The translations under genes and the position numbers were made by a program. A stretch of 64,000 bases of DNA, from the NCBI GenBank assembly GCA_043228905.1, contig JBHGNT010000003.1, forward strand, positions 1,488,001 through 1,552,000. The letters run 5' to 3'. Positions within the stretch are counted from its first letter, which is position 1. Each line of letters starts with the position of its first letter. The notes beneath the pieces are model-generated. The model worked only from the letters and a program-made list of their open reading frames with translations. It ran no database searches and was not told the origin of the DNA. This DNA comes from Azolla caroliniana (lineage: Eukaryota; Polypodiophyta). Below are positions 21,416 to 32,859 of this stretch, in pieces.

Positions 21416-21829
21416 CAATTTGCCAACCTTAGTGAGGAATCAAAGGAAGGCCTACTATATACATCATGTGGTGTGTTTGATTTAATGGTACTCATAGTGC
21501 ATCTTAGATAATGGTGTACGGGTTTGACTATTTAGTCCTTATGATTTGGGATATGATTATTGCAAGGGGTCATTATCCCAAAGATGTCAACCTATCATCG
21601 TACTCATCCTCGTCCTCCTTGCACCCAACATTGCTCCTCATTCATGATGGGAGTAGCAAACGTCTACCTACAAGCATGTTGGATCGAATCAAAACTGGGA
21701 AGAAGTCTATCCATAACAAAGTATATACTCAAACCAAAGTATCTACATAGAGTGGGCAAGGCGGGAAGAATCGCACACCGCCCAAAGGATTGTGTTAAGT
21801 GATCAAGGGGGATCAAAGGAATCACCCAC
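21416..21829. other. Intergenic, no gene seen
   Basis: Short open frames of 70-80 codons occur here but show no recognisable motif or family; none is supported as a gene. Confidence 0.4.
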
Positions 21830-22200
21830 GACAAAGAAGCCAATATACACTAATGCAAATATGTAGTCACACTAATGACAACCCATCAATTGACACACAC
21901 ACCCACTTGGATCAGAGGATTCGATCACAACAAAGAAGCATATACACAAATGCAATACTCACACTGAGGATGACCCATCAATTGACAAACCCAAACACAC
22001 ATGCAATTGGATAAGAGGAGTCGCCCATGGTAAATAAGCCTATACACCAATGCAAATACTCACACTAATGACAACCCATCAATTGACACACACAGACACA
22101 CAAACATACCCAATTGGATTAGAGGTGTCACCCACAACAAAGAAGCCTATACACTGACGCAATACTCCACTAATGGCAACCCATCAAATGGCACACACAC
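21830..22200. repeat. About 100-108-bp tandem repeat
   Basis: Copies anchored on CAAAGAAGCCTATACAC occur at about 21831, 21931, 22031 and 22140, each followed by ATGCAA..ACTCACACTAATG and ACAACCCATCAATTGACAC. A further copy follows at 22572 after an inserted block. Confidence 0.85.
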
Positions 22201-22204
22201 ACAC

Positions 22205-23145
22205 AGGAATCAACAAATGGTTTGGTTTCATTTTAATGGGTTAAACCTTAACTAGTTTAGGAGTTTTCAAACTTGTATTGAACCGGCTTCTAAACCGGTT
22301 AAGGCTTAACCAGTTAATCATAAACCAGTTTAGGAATCAGTTTATCCAAACCGATCAAGCCTTACCTAGTTAGGAACTGGTTTAGCCCAAAATGGTTCGG
22401 TTCGGCTTGAGACATCCCCAACGAAGCTCAAACTGATCAAGGAAGATCAAGCCTAAACTGAATTGAACCGAACCGCTACATCGCCAAATCTGTTAAAAAC
22501 GGTATAACGGTTCAATTTAGGCTTGGGCCAAACCGGTTTCGACTCCTACACGCACACACACATCCAATTGGTGGGCCCATGACAAAGAAGCCTATACAGT
22601 GATGCAATACTCCCACTAATGGCAACCCATCAATTAACATACACAAACATAGGAATCAACAATTGTTTGGTTTCAACTTAACCGGTTTGGGAGTTTTCAA
22701 ACTTGTATTGAACTGGCTTCTAAACCAGTCAAGACTTAACTAGTTAATCATAAACCAATTTAGGATTTGGTTTATGCAACCTCAATCAAGCCTTAACTGG
22801 TTTGGGAATCGGTTTAGCCCAAAATGGTTCGGTTTGGCTTGAGCCATCCCAGACCAATCTCAAACCGGTTAAGGAAGCTCAAGCCTAAACCAGACTGAAA
22901 CCGAATAGCTAAACCGCCAAACATGTTAAAAACGGTCTAATGGTTCGGTTAAGGCTTGAGCCGAACTGGTTCCAAGACTCTTAAATGCGCGCGTGCGCGC
23001 ACACACACACACACATCCAATTGGATGGAAGGTTATTAGATAAAAGAACCGCTAAGCCCGTTAAAAAACGGTCTAACGGTTCGGTTTAGGCTTGAGCTGA
23101 ACCGGTGCCGACTCCTACACTCGCACACACACACATCCAATTTTT
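22205..23145. repeat. CGGTTT-rich blocks, higher-order duplication
   Basis: A block of about 345 bp starting GGAATCAACAA..GGTTTGGTTTC and rich in AACCGGTT occurs at 22205-22556, again at 22653-22982, and as an 80-bp tail at 23044-23123. Block ends (AGGAATCAA / GACTCCTA) are weakly inverted, so each may be a MITE. The blocks are joined by (CA)n tracts and a copy of the 100-bp repeat, giving a unit of roughly 435 bp. Confidence 0.75.
22985..23016. other. Perfect purine-pyrimidine alternation, (GC)n to (CA)n
   Basis: 32 consecutive bases alternate purine and pyrimidine (ATGCGCGCGTGCGCGC, then CA repeats). Such tracts can adopt Z-DNA under supercoiling. It lies about 195 bp before the ATG6 start codon. 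Confidence 0.7.
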
Positions 23146-23210
23146 AAAGCTTGGAGAAGAAGACTCTCTCTCTCTCTCTGTCTCATTCATCGAAGAAGAA
23201 GAAGAAGAAG

Positions 23211-26200
23211 ATGAAGAGAGGAGGAGGAGGAGGAACAGGGGAGGTGAAGACAGTGGTCAGAGGAGGAGGATTCTTAGTGGATCCCAATCTTCCTCGATGG
23301 ATGTGCCAATTCTGCAGACACCCCCTCTGCATCGTTGGTGCGGAATCATTCATGGACCCATCGTTTCGCCCTCCAGGTAAGTTATACCTGTAACCCTAAC
23401 CCTAAATTTCCACAACAATCTGGAATTTTAACTCTCAGCACAGAAATATCTAACTTAAACCCATGACCTTAAATTTCCTTCAAATTTAGTTTTTTTTTTT
23501 TCACCTGAAAGAACGTTAACTCTAAACGATCTATCATCACAGGCATATTGGGTTAGAAAAATCCTAAACCCAATGCCATTATCACATCCTCGTGGAAGAC
23601 AAATCATGATCCCAAAACACTCCCATTATCACGGTCTTCATGTAAGGAAAACCCTAACCCTAACCTGAACCTATTTCTCCGAAGGCTGTGGCAATGTGTT
23701 GACCCTAATTTAAACCCTAAACTTAACCCTAAATGAAACCATTGTCACACGCATCCGGTGAAAAAAGCTCTAGCCTGAAGTGTAGCACGACCCTTGAACA
23801 AAAATATTATCACTTTATTTAGATAAGATTAACCTCAACCGTACAATTTCAGGTTTCTTCAATTCTGTCTTATGGTAGCGATTTTCTTAACTTCTTTCTA
23901 TCATGAAGGAACACCTTCTTCAACTCATGGGGGGCCTGGCAATGAAAGAATGGATCATTCCTTTGTCATCCTACAGAAGAACAGGGTTCAAAACCCTAGT
24001 TTTCCACCTCCCCGACCCCGCCCACCTTCAAATGTGGGTAATATGATAACGTCAAATCAGCTCCCTCATAATCAACAGAATCAACATAATCAAAGAAGCA
24101 GTCCCGGAGAAGGTGTTCCATTGAGATCTCTCGATGAGTCTTTTGTAGTTCTTCCATCTTCCGCTGCTTCTATGTATCGGTTTGAACCCACATCCACCAT
24201 CTCTGAGGGTCTTGGCATACATCATTCCACTGGTGTTGGTGTTGAAGAAGGTTCCAATATTGTGAACCCAGTGAATTCAACCTTCAATGCAACTTTCAAT
24301 GCTAATATACATGTCCTCACTCGTGTCTTCGATATCGCTTCTTCTCAATCACAGGTGTTTTGCAATTAATCTAATTTTTTCAGGTAGCCAAGCTTTTATG
24401 TTGTATGATATGATATGATGATTGTAACAATTGTGGGCCTCATAGGCCATGTTGGCATCTTTAGAGGCACTATATGAACTTGCTTTCTGCATTCGTTCTT
24501 TCTTTGTGTTGGCTGTTTCTTTCTTGTCATCATTTTTTTTCTTTTCATTGGTTGTTTCTCTCTGTTGTTTCTTTCTCTTTGTTGATGTAGTTTATTTCTC
24601 TTTTTTGTAAATGTCGTTTGTTTCTCTTTCTGGATGTTGTTAGTTGCTCTTTGATTATGATACTATGGTGAATGAATGAATGGCAGGTTGAACAACCACT
24701 TTGCCTAGAGTGCATGAGATCATTATCTGAAGAGATTGACAAGCAAGGAGAGGAAATAGCCAGGGATATTAGAGCATATGAAACATATCTTGCCACATTG
24801 GAGAAAGAGCAATGCAATGCTCTCAGTGAGGAGGAGTTTTTAATGGAAAAACAAAAGGTCGAACATCTTAATTAACTTTTTTGATTACATCCATCTCATA
24901 TTTATATCTATATCTTTATCTACCTATGACTGCAAAAAATAAATAAATCAGAACTTGAGTCTAGTCTAGTGCTTAATACATTAGCAGAGGGCATGAACAT
25001 GCATGCCTAGGAATGTGTAAGGGTATTGTGCAATGATGAATAAAACTATGGCCTGATTCGTCTAAGCATGTGTACCAGGTTTTCACATTTTGATTTTGAT
25101 GACTCCTCTGTTGCAGCTTCCAGGATGAATTACTATTGTAAACTCCCTTGTAATGGAGTGGGTACTCATAAAAAATGGACTGTCTATTGATTTTTAAATG
25201 AATATTCTTTAATAACAGTCTGCTGAGCTTATAGGTGCCCCATTTCACAATAAAACATTGTGTATGAAGCATACACTGTATCAACTAAAGTAAGATGATA
25301 GGTGAAGTTTAAATAAAAAGAGATCAAAAGATGCAAGCTTGCAAGTGGGCAGGGAATTTGAAAAACCTGAAATGTTGCTATATATGGATGGGCTTATTCG
25401 CATGTTTATTCACTGTGAAGTGGTTTAGCATACTTTGGAGGTTTTAGCACTAAGTTTGAGATGAGAGACTTAGGTTTGATGCATTATTGTCAGGGACTTG
25501 AAATCTACAAAGATCCGAAAGCAAATTATTTTCTTAGGTTGGTGGTGGCATAAACTCCCTAGTTAGGCAAGTAGAGTATTCTGAGCAGGTTCTCTAACCA
25601 TCAAAGAATCATTGAACTGTAAAAATCCAAGTGCTCTAGTACTTGAAGGGTACTCTTGATTATGTTGGATGATACTTCTTTGATAGAGCATTGGGCCGAG
25701 ATTGAACTGGAGATATTAGTTCAAGGAAATAGGTTGCCGTACATAAGAAAATTGCATGCACAGTGCTAAAAAAACTATCTCAGAGGTGTGGTGAAATCCG
25801 GAGACTATAGATGGTTGGTACCACTCTCTTGAAAGCAAGAACATTGTTCCAAGGCCCAAAGGTGTCTTGACCTTCCCACATGGCTATTAACTATTGTACA
25901 GAAAACAGAGAATGTGCAGATAGTTACACAAGTTATAGCTGCAGAGCACAGAAGTATGATTACAGCAAAAGAAATGATACACACAGCTCATGTGATCCTA
26001 CAGGAGTGTATACAAATCCAACTTAGTGGCTTCAACTGTGAACTAACCTCTGAACTCTCTCAGGGTTCCTATAATACCTTATACCCATCCATTACATTAA
26101 CTGCACCACCCTTCCCATTCACACCTAAACTCCCCTCATAAGTGCTTTAATCGTAGCAACTGCGGCCATGGCCATGACAAGACCAATAAGACATGGTGAG

Positions 26201-29200
26201 TATCCTGCATGCATGATCTAGTGACGGGTGTATCCACCGCTGCATGTATATAGAGAGGTCCTATCTTGCCCTTCTACAGCAGATCAAACTATCAAGGAAC
26301 TGAAGGCAGAGGCGCCATTCAATTCTAAAGCAAGGAAGATAGGGACCTAGGTGCAACCCAAGGCAAGTCAGGTCTCTTCTTTACATCCAACTACCTGTCC
26401 TGTGTTGTTTTGGATTTCTACAACTAACTTGTGACAGGCTACCTCATAGCTAGTGTCTGCCAACCTTGACACTGACAATAGAGTCTGATGGATTTGGTGA
26501 CTTCATTCCACCTACGGGAATCTTCACTTGTACTGATCTGCATCCTCATTTATACAAATTTTGGTTTGTTCCTCAATGTGGTGAACAAACCTTCAACATT
26601 CCTTAAAGTGACAGAACTCCCTTGATTCACTATTTGTTGTCTTTATTTGCTGTCCAGGAGCCATTTGTCTCCCAATGCATCCTGCTTGAGCAGACCTTAG
26701 TGGGGCTTGTGAACTTAATACTATCCACTTCCTCTATTCTCTCACCTTCAGGTGAATGCTCAGAAGCCTTCTTGTACAACCTTGATTTAGAATAAGTAGA
26801 CCCTCAGCTTTTCATTTTGTAGCCATGTGTCATATATCTTTGCTTACCAGCTTTGTGACACATTCTGTTGAAGGGTTTCTTCTTTGATTTATACATTTTC
26901 ATGCCAATTCTACACCATACTTCACCTCAAAGGTACTTTATCCTTGTGATAAATGCCTCCACTTTCTCTCCTTCCAACATCCACTTAGAGGTCAATTGAT
27001 TCTCCAAATTTTGAACGATCGTTTCAATTGACATCTCACATTCATCCTGCAGAAATTTCCAGGCATTTGCTTCCTTCAATGTGTGCTAAATCATTGTCAA
27101 CACCAAATCAATTATTGCATGGTAATTGCATACATGGTGTTCTTATTCCCCATCTCCATGCTTATAAATACTATTGGGTCATTATTATTGGGTTCTTTGG
27201 ATCTATTATTCCCACCTTTCTTAATCATTGTGCTGCCTCCAATACCGTGTTAATGATTGTGTGGGAAATAGATACGTGGCATAGAAAGTTAATCAACACA
27301 TGTAAACAATGGAGAAGACAGATTTATACTATAATGGCAGATTGTCAAAGCTGAGGGAATCATACACCAAGAGCTATAACTTATGCTCACATGCAATCAA
27401 ATAAGAACAACTTTGTGGCGTCAGTGAGAACTAACCTTTTGACTTTCCTTAAGGTTCCTATAATACAGTATGTGTTGAGGTAATGGCAAACCCATCCATG
27501 CATTAACTGCACCTCTCTTTCTGTTGACCATACTTTGGAGGTCAAAATGTTTTTTGGATTTTGCTTCATCAAGAGCACCAACATCATGTAGTTGCCCCAA
27601 TTCCCACATCCACAAATCAGATGTCTAATGGTGGCGTCATATCCGTCATGGACCTGGTCAAGGTATAATGTAGCTGCCTTGGATTCAAGGGGCTATTGTG
27701 TGGACTTTGGTGATCTAAGCCTACCTCCTTGGTTGGATGCAATTAGTGATTAAAGGGGTTCACGTTTCTTATTATTGGGTATGAAGAAGGTTGGATTTGT
27801 GGCTGCATCTCCAGCTTTACATGTTTTTCTCCGTGGTGATAACTCTATGATAATTTTCACGAGAATAGTTTGACTACATAATCTATTTCATCTCATCTCA
27901 CCAATATATCAAACGAAAATTATTCAAGTCTTCATTGTTTCAGATTTTTGTGGAAAGTAATATGATATTCACATCTATAAGAAGAGGAAAAATGCATGTA
28001 ACCTTTGGTATGGCATAATGTTCATTATGCTTATCAGTACACAAAGTCTTTAGAGAAAATATGCTCTATTTGTGTATTGCTCAGATAAATTTATGCCAGA
28101 GATATATTGACAATGAGCTTAGCTAACTATTTCTTGACTTTTATTAAGGTGGAGGAGGAAGAGAGGAGGATTGAGGCAATGTTGGAAGCTGTTGAGCGAC
28201 AAAACGAAGAGGTAGTGATGCAACTTCAAGAGCTTGAACTAAAAACAAAGCATTTTCAAGGACTAGAGGAGAGGTTTGTTTAGTTGTTGAAAATTATCAT
28301 GTGTAAAGCATTTTATGTAAGCCAATAGACTATTTCATATATTGCTTAGGGAGCTTTTTTCCGTTGTAGATTTTGGCACGAATTCAACGATTTCAAGCTG
28401 CAGCTAACAGTGCATCAGGTTGGTAATTTTCTGTAATAGTATAGACTATTTATATTTAGTTTAGGGAACCCAACATAATGAAGGTTAATAATTTCCATGT
28501 ACTGTTGATGATTTGTTAATGTTAGTTTAGGGAACCCAACACAGTAAAGGCTGATATTGATGATTTGGGTTTGTTTAGAGGAACCCACAAGGTGTAGGTA
28601 CTAGAAGTTTCCTGTTCCAAGAGTTCATTGTTATCTTCATTTAAAGCAACAACTTGCTTTATGTGATGCCAAAGCACAAAGTGGTCTAATTACGTGTCCA
28701 CTGACTCTGGCTATTAAGTTACTTCTTCCAAGTCCTAGATTTCGGTCTACAACCTTTTAAGTTCACAACTTTCAAGTCAGAGGGTTTGTTACACTTAACG
28801 TGTTTCCTTGCAAACTTTCGTTTGAACACATGTTGAATGGGGACTTTTTACTCTTGAACTTGCTCGAACTCTTTAATGGTAACTTATAGATCGATCGTTT
28901 CTTTATGGCAGGAAGAGAGGGATGCAGTGCTTGCAAAAATAGAAGTTGCAGAAGCCCAGTTAGACATGTTAAAGCGGGCAAATGTATTGAATGATGCATT
29001 CCATATTGACCATGATGGAGATTTTGGCACGATAAACAACTTCCGTCTTGGCAGGCTTTCTAATGCCTTGGTATGATTTTGCTAAATGATTTTTGAATAT
29101 AGTCTATGCTAATGAACAGCTACATATAGTCGATGCAATTTTTACAATGATATTTTCTTATGGATTATTTTGCCAGACTTCTTTAATATTTACATGTCTT

Positions 29201-30661
29201 TTGATGATATTAATATAACAATTCATTGCCTTTTCATTTCTTAACTTAATTGTATTAGGTAGAATGGGAGGAAATAAATGCTGCTTGGGGTCAGGCATGC
29301 TTGCTTCTCTTTACTATGGCGCAATACTGCCATTTAACATTCACGTAAGTTTCTGATTTATGTCTCCAATATCATGGGTTTACTGCCATTTTCTTTTTTG
29401 CATGGTCATAATCATATGCTCTAAACTTCAAAATATAAAATGCACCACAAAATCTATTTTTTACTGATTGGTTTCTCTGGATTCATCTCTTACCAATGTT
29501 GTTCTGAATGCTGGGACGTCATCGTATCCTTGTGTTATGAAATGAAAAGCATGATTATGAAGTCTATGTTTTTGTTTCAGGTATCGAATAATGCCGATGG
29601 GAAGTTATCCCCGGATTGCCGACAGCAAGAATACATATGAATTGTAAGCTGCATACCATTTTAGTCCAGTTGGTTTCGACTTTTCTTTTAATCGTAATGC
29701 AGGGGTCAATTTTGACTATTTCCAAGCAAGGAGTTGAACCTCTTGCCTATGTACTTCAAATTTGGGCATATTATGCTGTTTATTTTCTTGATCTTTTAGT
29801 ATATATCAAGGAAACTAGACAGCCTGCTATTTGCCCAATGGCTATTTTTCAGCTTATTTTGAGAATTATTGGTTTTTTATGATCATGATTTTTTAATCAT
29901 TTACCTAAGTTCTCCTTTTTTTTTATCCCCATGTAATAATAATCACACTCTTCAACCTTATGTTTCTTATCTTTGTATGATCGGAGCTCAGGTTTGGACC
30001 AGTTAATCTGTTTTGGAGCACAAGATACGATAAGGCAATGACACTGTTCTTAGCATGCATCAAAGAGTTCGCAGATTTTGCTTGTGCAAAAGATCGTGCA
30101 GCTAATCTTCCTGCTGGAATGTGCTTTCAACTGCCATATAAGTATGTTTTCTTGAGTTGCCAAAACTTATTTGAACATTACCATACTAGATGATTCCAAT
30201 TTCTAGATGAGAAATAAACTACTAATATATTAAAGTGCATTATAATAGTTTAGAAGCATCACATGATATATCCTAGTTTTTAGTGTTTTCAGAAGTTTAA
30301 ACAATGTTGAAATATGCTTTTCTTTAAGACAAAAAAAAGGTAATCAATCCCATTTCCTAATCAGTGGGAATTGTGTATTTGCTGCACTTTTGTTTCAAAC
30401 CTGACCAACATACTTTCGTCATGTAGAATCGAGAATGATAAAGTTGATGGCCTTACTATAACACAAAGTTTTAATCGGCACGACAAGTGGACCAAGGCTC
30501 TCAAATATATGCTATGTGATCTCAAATGGGCTTTGTATTGGTTGATTGGAAACACAACTTTTCAACCTCCGGCTTCGACGTTGGCATCACAGGGACGGCC
30601 GCGACTGAGAACAAACAGTGAAAGCAGAGCGCCAACAAGGATGCAAAATGCTAGCAAATGA
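23211..30661 (+). CDS. ATG6: Autophagy protein ATG6 / Beclin 1 / VPS30
   Basis: Ten exons: 23211-23376, 23909-24354, 24687-24857, 28149-28273, 28370-28418, 28912-29070, 29259-29344, 29581-29643, 29992-30141, 30427-30661. They join in frame to 549 aa, slightly longer than Arabidopsis ATG6. Visible: an N-terminal CxxC (WMCQFC), DHSFVIL and DESFVVL repeats, plant-typical [13 protein letters not shown] (about residue 205), a coiled coil (about 215-350), then the evolutionarily conserved domain ([58 protein letters not shown]). ATG6 is a subunit of the class III PI3-kinase complex with VPS34 and VPS15, acting at autophagosome and endosome membranes. The start is the first ATG in frame ahead of the conserved segment. 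Intron 3 is 3.3 kb. Exon ends are inferred from homology and splice consensus. Confidence 0.96.
23386..23760 (+). promoter_or_regulatory. Telo-box-like AACCCTAA cluster in ATG6 intron 1
   Basis: Intron 1 carries repeated AACCCTAA / CCCTAAA motifs (about 23391, 23565, 23648, 23703, 23716 and 23728). Telo boxes are known near the 5' ends of many plant genes; a regulatory role here is only inferred. The motifs are interspersed rather than a telomeric array. Confidence 0.4.
25446..25640 (+). pseudogene. Copia reverse-transcriptase relic in ATG6 intron 3
   Basis: The plus strand reads [18 protein letters not shown] and then [10 protein letters not shown]. This matches the copia RT segment KFEM.DLG.MHYFLGLE, followed by a degraded stretch resembling the next conserved part. 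Flanking frames are broken. The rest of intron 3 (24858-28148) shows two diverged copies of a block ending GTTCCTATAATAC (about 26040 and 27430), probably more transposon debris, and no gene. Confidence 0.7.
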
Positions 30662-32859
30662 AAATCTTAGTCAAATTTGGCTGATAGACCAGCAAAATGT
30701 CTGAATGATGTCATTTATTAGGTCGGTGTGTGTTTCCAACAACCAACCTTTGTATATAATAGCAATGTAAAAAATGGAAGATTTATTTGTTTTAATAAAG
30801 CATCAATTATTGAAACCAATTTACCTCAGATCCATCTTGAATGGAATGATTGAAACGCCTCACTGCTGAAGGCTTGAAAATGTTTTATGCAAAGATAAAA
30901 AAATCGATTGCCTAAGGCCATAATTTTACCAAATGTTTTTGTTGAGCATATTTGGGAAACCTAACGATCCATAAATTGTAGAGTATGCCACGATTAAGGT
31001 CATACAATTGTTCTAGATGGAACCAAGATGCAAGCTCAGTGGAACTTTTGTAATGAATCAAGGGATGAGATGTATGTCCAAAATAGATGTTATCCGTATG
31101 AAAAAAGGATGGTATAAACTATGTCGGTTTAATATGTACATATGGAATCATTGAGAAAAACAATGGAAAATTTTGAGTTAATATGATCATTTAGATTTAG
31201 GCATGCAATTATCATAAAAGTAAGAAATATAAATGTAAATGTTAACCAATTTAACAAAGAATTGTAAGGTGCAATAAATTACCCTATTAATTGTCTCCTT
31301 AATGTTCTGAAATCTAAAACATGCAATTACACACGATAAGGAAATATGTGTTATGGTCCATGAGTCATAAGCCAACACAATTGCATCTAGGGAATATGTG
31401 AACAAATGAATTAGAAATAAAATGGAGAGTTATATCTAGCTAAATAGTTTTGTAGTTCAACTTGATGCTTAGTGTTGTTTATGTGGAGTGTCCGCATTGG
31501 TATAGCCCTTTGCATTCTGATGTTAGATTGACATTATTGTAAGCAATTAGAAATTATCTATGTCGTTTTTTGTATATTAGCTTAGCTCTTTGAAAATACG
31601 CCACGTTTGTTGATGAATATTTAACATGCATAATCTTCAACAAGGTGAGAAAAGCTCTTGAATGATTTAATTGCATCATGCCAACAATCAAAGCTTGGAA
31701 ATGATCATCCGCTCATTCATTCAAATGTGGTTATAATTTCATGGGCACCATCAATATAAATGGCAATTAGGACTTTTACTCGAATTGTTGACCTATGCCA
31801 TGTGTGGTTGGTGATAGAGCTAGAATTTTCATGTATCCTCCCTTGTGTTACTTGGTAATAATAGAGTGCAAAATCCTCTCAATGGTTTATAAGATGGGGA
31901 ATATAAAATCTCTTAGGGCTCTTAGATGTTGCTATGAATTATGTGATCAGGGAGGATGGATTGGAATGTTACATAGCAAATGTTAACCTTCGATATCAAG
32001 GCTTGAACTCATGCGTGAGAAATATATTACTCCCATCCTAGTTACAGAGCTGAATTTAAGCTCACCCCCAAGCAAGAGAACCGAAGACGCGACGATGTGT
32101 ACGACTCTCTGCCATGTCATACACGCAAGTTGGGATCAAGGAACACAAGTTCACAGAAACATGAGTGAATGTCTAGGGGCCACGAGATGATCTTGGGGAT
32201 GAGGTTCGACCACGTGAGGGACCAGGGTCTTTCAATATAATTATATGGAGTGAGATTCCATATGACGTTTTGATCGTGCAAATGTGATTGCAAGGCACGA
32301 GCTCACGTGATTATGGCCGGCCGGCCACTCCCGCTTGATCGCCCATGACATGGCCACTTGTCCTTTTGAGAGAGATGGCCACTTGTCCTTTTGAGGGAGA
32401 TGGTCAGGTCATGAAATGAATGGAGCTTTGTTCCATCCTGAAACATTTACTTGGCTACACAATAATCACAAAGTGGCTTCTTGTATGCTTTATGCATAAA
32501 CCCTCTCTGTTTACACCCTTCAATGCAAGAAAGAGTTTTTGTGGTTCTCTGCTTCTTGTATGCATAAACCTCTCTGATTAATAGAAGAGAAGAAACAGAG
32601 AAGAAGAAGAAGATGACGATGATGGTGATGGTGATGGTGATTAAGATGATGAAGAATTAATATTACCCACTTGGAAGAAGAAGAAGAAGAAGAAGATGAT
32701 GATGATGATGGTGATGATGAAGAATTAATATTACCCACTTGGGCATCTCTGAATGTGGTAAGGTCTATTTCCCCTGCTTTGGGCCGTCATATATGATCAA
32801 TGTTTTTGCCAAGCTCTGTCCAGTTTCTTCATCAGATTAGATAGGGAAAATTTTGAGAG
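30662..32859. other. Intergenic between ATG6 and SEC24
   Basis: AT-rich, with an AATAAA-like signal near 30793 that may serve ATG6. A GGCCACTTGTCCTTTTGAG motif is tandemly repeated at about 32350-32400. A GAAGAAGAT/GATGGT-rich stretch (32590-32745) contains a 70-bp tandem duplication (ATGAAGAATTAATATTACCC at about 32647 and 32717). No coding region is supported; 32745-32859 is probably SEC24 promoter or 5' UTR. Confidence 0.5.

Noticed and set aside
21511-22014. Overlapping 70-80-codon frames downstream of the P450 array
   Set aside because: There is no recognisable motif, and the frames run into the 100-bp tandem repeat and lack conservation cues.
23386-23760. Interstitial telomere array
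   Set aside because: The AACCCTAA motifs are scattered and separated by unrelated sequence, not tandem.
25914-26141. 75-codon frame in ATG6 intron 3 as a nested gene
   Set aside because: Its end is part of a block repeated, diverged, at about 27430 in the same intron, so transposon debris is more likely.
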